Source: Intrasporangium_A sp039812505 (GTDB lineage Bacteria > Actinomycetota > Actinomycetes > Actinomycetales > Dermatophilaceae). Taken from it: a stretch of DNA of 64,000 nucleotides. The stretch lies in assembly GCF_039812505.1 (NCBI RefSeq), contig NZ_JBDIAQ010000006.1, positions 3,776-67,775 on the forward strand. The letters run 5' to 3'. Every line of letters starts with the position of its first letter. Position 1 is the stretch's first letter. This document shows, piece after piece, positions 59,455-64,000 of the stretch. The notes under the pieces are model-generated. The model saw only the letters and a program-made list of their open reading frames with translations. It ran no database searches and was not told where the DNA came from. The position numbers and the translations under genes are program-made.

Positions 59455-60605
59455 AGGTTCACCCATCCTTCCGAGGTGATGGACTCGATGGCGGCTGCGG
59501 CGACCGTCGCGGCGCGCACCGCGTCGGCGAGCGTCGCGCCGGTCGGCGCGCCGCTGACGATGGACTGGAGCAGCCGCTCGGCCTCGATGACCTTCAGGTC
59601 GTCGTAGCTCATCGCGATGCCGGCGTCGGGCTGGAAGACGCCGAACTCCGCCAGGCCGGGACCGACCAGCAGCGTGGACCAGGCGGCGGACTGGAAGTCC
59701 TGGTCGAGGCACACCTGCAGCTCGCCCATCCGGCGGAAGTCCCAGGCGATCGCCCCGCTGCGCCCGTGGACGGCGAACCCGTACGCGTTCTGCTCGCCGA
59801 CCGAGGCCCGGCTCGCCTCAAGCACCCCGCGGGCACCGGACGCGAAACCCAGCAGCATCGAGACGTAGTCCTCGTTCTCCACCGCCTTGAGCGGCCCGCC
59901 CCCGCCGCGCGAGAAGTGCGATGCGGCGCCGGCGCCGGTGGGCCGCTCCGTGATGAACGTCGAGTCCTGGGCCAGCACCTTCGCGATGGGCCCGACCAGG
60001 TACTCGGCCAGGTCGATGCCGTGGGAGCCGAGGTCGCCGATGACGCCGCTGCCGGCCAGGGTGCGGGTGAACCGCCAGGTGTGCGCACCCTCGGGGTGGG
60101 CGGCATAGTCGCCCAGCATCTGGAAGCGGGCGTGGGTGACCTCGCCGATCCGGCCGGAGCGGACCAGCTCGCGGGCGTGCTCGACGGCGGGGGCGTTGCG
60201 GTAGTTGAACCCGACGGCCGACTGCACGCCGGACTGCGCCGCGGCCGCGGCGATGGCCCGGGTCTCGGCCAGCCCGCGCCCGGCGGGCTTCTCCACCCAC
60301 AGGTGCTTGCCGGCCTGCGCGGCGGCGATCGCCACCTCCGCGTGGATGAAGTTGGGCCCGGTCACGCTGACCACGTCGACGGCGTCGCTGCTGACCAGCT
60401 CTCGCCAGTCGGTGGTCGTCGCGGCGAAGCCGTACGCGTCGGTCGCCAGCTCGAGCCTGGAGTCAGGCGCGTTGTCCGCCACCATCGCCAGCCGCGGCCT
60501 GACGGGGAGGTCGGGGTAGTGCTGGGCGACGCGGGTCAGGGCGCGGGCGTGGGCCTGGCCCATCCACCCGAAGCCGACCACCCCGAGACGGATGTCTTGT
60601 GTCAC
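59451..60605 (-). CDS. Gfo/Idh/MocA-type inositol dehydrogenase-like oxidoreductase
   Basis: The 384-aa protein has the N-terminal NAD(P)-binding motif (RLGVVGFGWMGQAHARAL) and the EKPAGRGL hallmark with catalytic Lys (LWVEKPA), and the C-terminal beta sheet domain. Such enzymes (IolG/IolX-like) oxidise a ring hydroxyl of cyclitols. It is the first gene of the operon. The upstream 540 bp hold the promoter and the hairpin array. Confidence 0.88.
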   Translation of the reverse strand: MTQDIRLGVVGFGWMGQAHARALTRVAQHYPDLPVRPRLAMVADNAPDSRLELATDAYGFAATTTDWRELVSSDAVDVVSVTGPNFIHAEVAIAAAQAGKHLWVEKPAGRGLAETRAIAAAAAQSGVQSAVGFNYRNAPAVEHARELVRSGRIGEVTHARFQMLGDYAAHPEGAHTWRFTRTLAGSGVIGDLGSHGIDLAEYLVGPIAKVLAQDSTFITERPTGAGAASHFSRGGGGPLKAVENEDYVSMLLGFASGARGVLEASRASVGEQNAYGFAVHGRSGAIAWDFRRMGELQVCLDQDFQSAAWSTLLVGPGLAEFGVFQPDAGIAMSYDDLKVIEAERLLQSIVSGAPTGATLADAVRAATVAAAAIESITSEGWVNL

Positions 60606-60909
60606 GGCAGGTCCCTTTCAGGTGCAGCAGGGCGATGGTGTGGGTCGGGCGCCGGCTTCGCGTTCTCGCGTCCGGCTGCGACAACTCGACCGTATGCTGA
60701 CGCGCGCCCTGCCGACCCCGGTGGTTCCCCTCAAAAACCCCTCAGCGGCAGCTTCGGATGGCGCTGGGGAGCCGGGCACGTCCGTGCCGCGCCCTTCGCC
60801 GGCGGCGACGCTCCCCTCGCCCGCCCGGTCCTCGCGTTGCCCGGTGCCTTGGCGGTGCCCGTCCTCGGCAGGGCCGCCCGGGCCCCGCCCCTGCCGGGAC
60901 GCTCACCAC
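60606..60909. other. Promoter region of the cyclitol operon
   Basis: No coding frame is supported here. It holds the promoter of the oxidoreductase gene starting at 60605 and leads into a 29-bp hairpin array. No regulator gene lies nearby. Confidence 0.35.
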
Positions 60910-61016
60910 CTGCTCCCCTGGGAGCAGCAGCGGGCCCCCTGCTCCCCTGGGAGCAGCAGCGGGCCCCCTGCTCCCCTGGGAGCAGCAGCGGGCCCCCTGC
61001 TCCCCTGAGCGGAGCA
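60910..61016. repeat. 29-bp tandem repeat array with a hairpin in each unit
   Basis: Three perfect units start at 60910, 60939 and 60968, each CTGCTCCCCTGGGAGCAG followed by CAGCGGGCCCC, and a partial fourth starts at 60997. The first 18 bases form a hairpin (CTGCTCCC-CT-GGGAGCAG, 8-bp stem). There are no variable spacers, so this is not a CRISPR array. The array lies 5' to both divergent genes. Confidence 0.85.
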
Positions 61017-61147
61017 GGTGTTGAGGGACCTCCGGGACGGTGTCCGGCGGGTGCGGTCGGGCCCGAACGGACCGCCCGCCGCCGCTTCATCCGGGCGGTT
61101 CCGCGGATGTCCGTCGAGTCGGGGCTACTCGCGAGTACATTGAAAGT

Positions 61148-62089
61148 ATGACCACCGTTGACATCAGGGTCGCGTCCCTCGCGTCCCGGTGGCACGGTCA
61201 GGGTCGTACGGCGGACCTGTCCGGCCCGGTCCACTGGGTCGACTTCGGCGCCCCCCGGCGCGACGACCTGGCACCGGTCGTGCTGGTGCACGGTCTGGGC
61301 GGCTCGCACCTGGACTGGGTGCGCATCGCGCCCGACCTGGCCCGGCGCAGGCACGTCGTCGCGCTCGACCTGCCCGGCTTCGGCCTGACCCCCGCCGCCG
61401 GGCGGCGCACCACGGTGCACGCCGACGCCCGGCTGGTGGGCCGGTTCGTCGCGGAGGTCCTCGGCCGCCCGGCCGTCCTCGTGGGCAACTCGATGGGCGG
61501 GATGATCGTGGTCCTGCTGGCCGCGGAGCGCCCTGAGCTCGTCGTCGGGCTGGGCCTGCTCGACCCGTCCGTGCCGCTGCACCACCGTCGCCAGGACCCG
61601 CTGGTCGCGGCCGAGTTCGCGCTCTTCTCGTTGCCCTACCTCAACCGCGCCTACCTCGAGCGGAACCGCCGTCGGCTCACCGCGGAGGAGCAGGTGCGCC
61701 GCACCCTCGAGCTGTGCTTCGCCGACGACTCCCGGATCGACCCGGAGGTGCTCGACGCCGACATCGCGCTGCTCGAGTACCGGGCCGATCTTCCCGGTAC
61801 CGACCGCGACTTCCTGGGCGCGGCTCGTTCCCTCCTGCGCGTGCTCGCCCGCGGCCGGCGGTATGCCGCCCGCATCCGCTCGATCGACCGTCCGGTGCTG
61901 CTCGTGCACGGCGAGCAGGACCGGCTGGTGCCCTTCTCGGCAGCCCTCGCCACCGCGGCCGCCAACCCGGCGTGGGAGACCTTCTTCCTGCCCGGCGTCG
62001 GCCATGTCCCGCACCTGGAGGTTCCCGACCTTGTCCTCGGACGTCTCGTCCCGTGGCTGCACCGGCTGCGGGCGGCACCGGCCGCCTAG
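61148..62089 (+). CDS. Alpha/beta hydrolase
   Basis: The 313-aa protein has the oxyanion segment VVLVHGLGGSHLDW, nucleophile elbow LVGNSMGGMIVVLLA, acid region LVHGEQDRLVP and His in LPGVGHVPHLEVPD. ATG 61148 follows GAAAG. Members of this group include epoxide hydrolases and lactonases. Substrate unknown. Confidence 0.88.
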   Translation: MTTVDIRVASLASRWHGQGRTADLSGPVHWVDFGAPRRDDLAPVVLVHGLGGSHLDWVRIAPDLARRRHVVALDLPGFGLTPAAGRRTTVHADARLVGRFVAEVLGRPAVLVGNSMGGMIVVLLAAERPELVVGLGLLDPSVPLHHRRQDPLVAAEFALFSLPYLNRAYLERNRRRLTAEEQVRRTLELCFADDSRIDPEVLDADIALLEYRADLPGTDRDFLGAARSLLRVLARGRRYAARIRSIDRPVLLVHGEQDRLVPFSAALATAAANPAWETFFLPGVGHVPHLEVPDLVLGRLVPWLHRLRAAPAA

Positions 62090-62257
62090 TGTCCCGGGGC
62101 GCCGCCCCTCGCAATAACCCAAAAGCGGTCGCCCCCGGGCGGCCACTGACGTAGCGTGGAGTGGTTGCCCAGCGCGCACCGTCCCGGTGCCCCCGCTCAC
62201 GCCCACCCCGCTCAGCGCCGCGCGGCCCACCATCACCTCCGACGAAAGCGTCCAACC

Positions 62258-63814
62258 GTGGCCCACACCGCCCCACCGAAGACCGACCTCCCCGACACCA
62301 TCGACGCGACCGTCCTCAAGGTGGCCGGGGTCGTCGTGCTCGGCGCGATCATGTCGATCCTGGACATCACGGTCGTCAACGTCGCGCTGCCGACCTTCCA
62401 GACCGTCTTCGCGACCGACCCGGCCCACCCCGTCGAGTACGCGACCGTCGCCTGGACCGTCACCGCATACACCCTGGCCCTCGCGACGGTGATCCCGCTC
62501 ACCGGCTGGGCGGCGGACCGGTTCGGCACCAAACGGCTCTACATCCTCGCGCTGCTGCTGTTCACCGCCGGCTCGGCGCTCTGCGCGACCGCCGGCTCGA
62601 TCGGAGTGCTGATCGTCTTCCGGGTGCTGCAGGGGCTCGGCGGCGGCATGCTGATGCCGCTCGGCATGACGATCATGACCAAGGCCGCCGGGCCCAACCG
62701 GATGGGCCGGCTGATGGCGATCCTCGGCATTCCGATGCTGCTGGGCCCGATCTTCGGCCCCATCCTCGGCGGCTGGCTGATCGACCACTACTCGTGGCAC
62801 TGGATCTTCCTGGTCAACGTCCCGATCGGCATCATCGCGGTGGTCTACGCGATGGTCGCGCTGCCGCGCGACGAGCCCGAGCCGTCGGAGTCCTTCGACA
62901 TCGTCGGCATGCTGCTCATGTCACCCGGGCTGGCCCTGTTCCTCTACGGCGTCAGCTCGATCCCCGGCGAGGGCACCATCCTGGCGACCAAGGTTCTGCT
63001 GCCGGGCATCGTCGGGCTGGTCATGGTCGTGGCGTTCGTGCTGTACAGCTTCCGGCCGCGGCACCCGCTGCTCGACCTGCGGCTGTTCGCCAACCGCAAC
63101 CTCGCGGTCTCGATCATCACGATGTTCCTGTTCGGCGCGGCCTTCTTCGGCGGGCTGCTCCTCGTGCCCACGTACTACCAGCTGGTCCGCGGGGAGCTGC
63201 CGGTCAACGCCGGCTGGCTGATGGCCCCCCAGGGAGTCGGCGCCATGATCACCATGCCGATCGCCGGGGCCCTCATCGACCGGTTCCCGGTCGGTCGGAT
63301 CGTGCCCTTCGGGGTGCTGCTCATCACGGGCGGGATGTTCGCGCTGACCAAGGTCAGCGCCGACACGCCCTACTGGGGTTATCTCATCCCGGTGCTGTTC
63401 GTCATGGGGCTCGGCATGGGCGCGACGATGATGCCGGTGATGACCTCGGCGCTGAAGACGCTGACGGCCCACCAGGTCGCGCGTGGGTCGACCCTGATCA
63501 ACATCACCCAGCAGATCGCGAGCTCGATCGGGGTCGCCGTCATCTCGGTGATCTACACCAACTACCTGAAGGGTCAGCCGCTGGCGGGTCCCGCGATCGC
63601 CGCCGCGCACGACCCCGCCATCGCCGCCAAGCTCGGCCCGGGCGGGATCGCCGCGGGGCTGTCGCAGGCCGCCGAGGCCTTCGCCAGCACCTTCCTCGTC
63701 GCCGCGATCCTGGTCGCCTGCACGTTGGTCCCGGCGCTGCTGCTGCCGCGCAAGCACGAGGAGTCGCATCTGCTGGACGAGGAGGCGCCGGCGCCGCCGG
63801 CGATGCTGCACTGA
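62258..63814 (+). CDS. MFS multidrug exporter, DHA2 family
   Basis: The 518-aa membrane protein has about 14 hydrophobic segments, the DHA2 N-terminal motif (GAIMSILDITVVNVALPTFQ), the motif A-like loop (GWAADRFGTKRLYI), the motif C region (GIPMLLGPIFGPILGGWLID) and a Glu/Pro-rich C terminus. The GTG start at 62258 follows GAAAG. No adjacent regulator is in the window. Typical substrates are drugs or toxic metabolites. Confidence 0.92.
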   Translation: MAHTAPPKTDLPDTIDATVLKVAGVVVLGAIMSILDITVVNVALPTFQTVFATDPAHPVEYATVAWTVTAYTLALATVIPLTGWAADRFGTKRLYILALLLFTAGSALCATAGSIGVLIVFRVLQGLGGGMLMPLGMTIMTKAAGPNRMGRLMAILGIPMLLGPIFGPILGGWLIDHYSWHWIFLVNVPIGIIAVVYAMVALPRDEPEPSESFDIVGMLLMSPGLALFLYGVSSIPGEGTILATKVLLPGIVGLVMVVAFVLYSFRPRHPLLDLRLFANRNLAVSIITMFLFGAAFFGGLLLVPTYYQLVRGELPVNAGWLMAPQGVGAMITMPIAGALIDRFPVGRIVPFGVLLITGGMFALTKVSADTPYWGYLIPVLFVMGLGMGATMMPVMTSALKTLTAHQVARGSTLINITQQIASSIGVAVISVIYTNYLKGQPLAGPAIAAAHDPAIAAKLGPGGIAAGLSQAAEAFASTFLVAAILVACTLVPALLLPRKHEESHLLDEEAPAPPAMLH

Positions 63815-63836
63815 GGCCGGCGATGCTGCACCGAGG
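63797..63836. repeat. 20-bp direct duplication over the exporter stop codon
   Basis: CCGGCGATGCTGCACTGAGG (63797-63816) and CCGGCGATGCTGCACCGAGG (63817-63836) differ in one base. The first copy contains the TGA stop of the exporter gene; the second has CGA in its place. It looks like a recent duplication that follows the end of the reading frame. Confidence 0.75.
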
Positions 63837-63890
63837 CCGGCGGGCGGCGACCGGGGCAGGGTCCGGCCCAGGGCAGGGGAGGATGGGCCC

Positions 63891-64000
63891 ATGGCCCTGG
63901 CCGTCTGCCTGCTCTTCGACCCACGCGGTGACCGCCTCGTCCGGGAGCTGTGGGCGCGGCTGGAGGACAGCGGCATCCGCACCCTGCAGTCGCACACGCA
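63891..64000 (+). CDS. 2'-5' RNA ligase-family protein (partial)
   Basis: The visible 36 residues (MALAVCLLFDPRGDRLVREL, then WARLEDSGIRTLQSHTH) match the N terminus of the actinobacterial 2'-5' RNA ligase superfamily. ATG 63891 follows GGGGAGG. The gene continues past the window edge. Confidence 0.7.
   Translation, partial: MALAVCLLFDPRGDRLVRELWARLEDSGIRTLQSHT

Noticed and set aside
56016..60605. Complete classical myo-inositol pathway
   Set aside because: Only IolD, IolE and an IolG-like enzyme are recognisable; IolB, IolC and a typical IolA/IolJ are missing.
60910..61016. CRISPR array from the 29-bp units
   Set aside because: Units are contiguous and identical, with no variable spacer.
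1..64000. Prophage, integrative element or insertion sequence
   Set aside because: No transposase, integrase, phage structural gene or tRNA attachment site was found; the accessory-looking regions carry only ordinary chromosomal-type genes.

Overview
The window is a 64 kb piece of a high-GC actinobacterial chromosome. It shows pervasive G/C at codon third positions, frequent GTG starts with AGGAGG-type ribosome binding sites, many ATGA/GTGA stop-start overlaps, an actinobacterial SigF/SigB-type sigma factor, cell-wall-binding repeat and CHAP secreted proteins, a polymerase-ligase LigD-type protein, and an actinobacterial ydaO (c-di-AMP) riboswitch. Gene content and style fit Micrococcales, perhaps the Intrasporangiaceae, but the family-level guess is inference only. 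No rRNA, tRNA, CRISPR array, transposase or phage gene was seen. About 54 genes are supported, the last one cut by the window edge.

Region by region. 1-5.2 kb: an amino-acid ABC importer operon (binding protein, permease, ATPase) ending in a FAD-dependent amine oxidase, divergent from a class V aminotransferase. 5.2-11 kb: GH35 beta-galactosidase, GNAT acetyltransferase, NAD(P)-binding reductase, lipase-like hydrolase and a secreted SGNH hydrolase. 11-19.3 kb: a secreted CWB2 protein, an unusual PAP2-kinase-flippase membrane fusion, an AraC-type regulator, a sigma factor, an AI-2E-family membrane protein and a small acidic protein. 19.4-22.3 kb: divergent acyl-CoA dehydrogenase and enoyl-CoA hydratase. 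22.3-29.6 kb: an accessory region with an orphan secreted protein and a compact operon made of a 59-aa secreted peptide, a lipoprotein, a periplasmic-adaptor-like lipoprotein, a MacB-like ABC transporter and a TrmB/LuxR-type regulator, divergent from a regulator plus membrane protein pair. This is the best candidate for an undescribed peptide secretion or signalling system.

29.9-33.4 kb: MFS exporter with MarR regulator, then a protein built like cyanobacterial acyl-ACP reductase but with Ser at the catalytic Cys position. 33.5-41.8 kb: a CopB-like P-type ATPase with a CsoR-like box, an alpha/beta hydrolase bracketed by 21-bp tandem repeats, a protein made of about 25 consecutive Ser-X-X triplets (a predicted solenoid), an MMPL transporter with a two-component system, and a TetR regulator. 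42-49.6 kb: CocE-type hydrolase and FAD oxidoreductase operon, a riboswitch-controlled CHAP protein, a RelA/SpoT-domain protein and a LigD-type protein. 49.8-53.2 kb: a large secreted subtilase.

53.4-60.6 kb: a six-gene operon with IolD- and IolE-like enzymes plus a Gfo/Idh/MocA dehydrogenase, an aldehyde dehydrogenase, an HpcH/HpaI aldolase and a D-2-hydroxyacid dehydrogenase. It looks like a cyclitol degradation route that lacks iolB and iolC here. It is followed by a 29-bp tandem hairpin array, an alpha/beta hydrolase, a DHA2-type MFS exporter and the start of a 2'-5' RNA ligase-family gene. Two DNA-level patterns cross the window: a 21-bp GTGCAC-centred repeat family in three clusters, and an over-represented octamer GGTATGCC/GGCATACC (15 copies).
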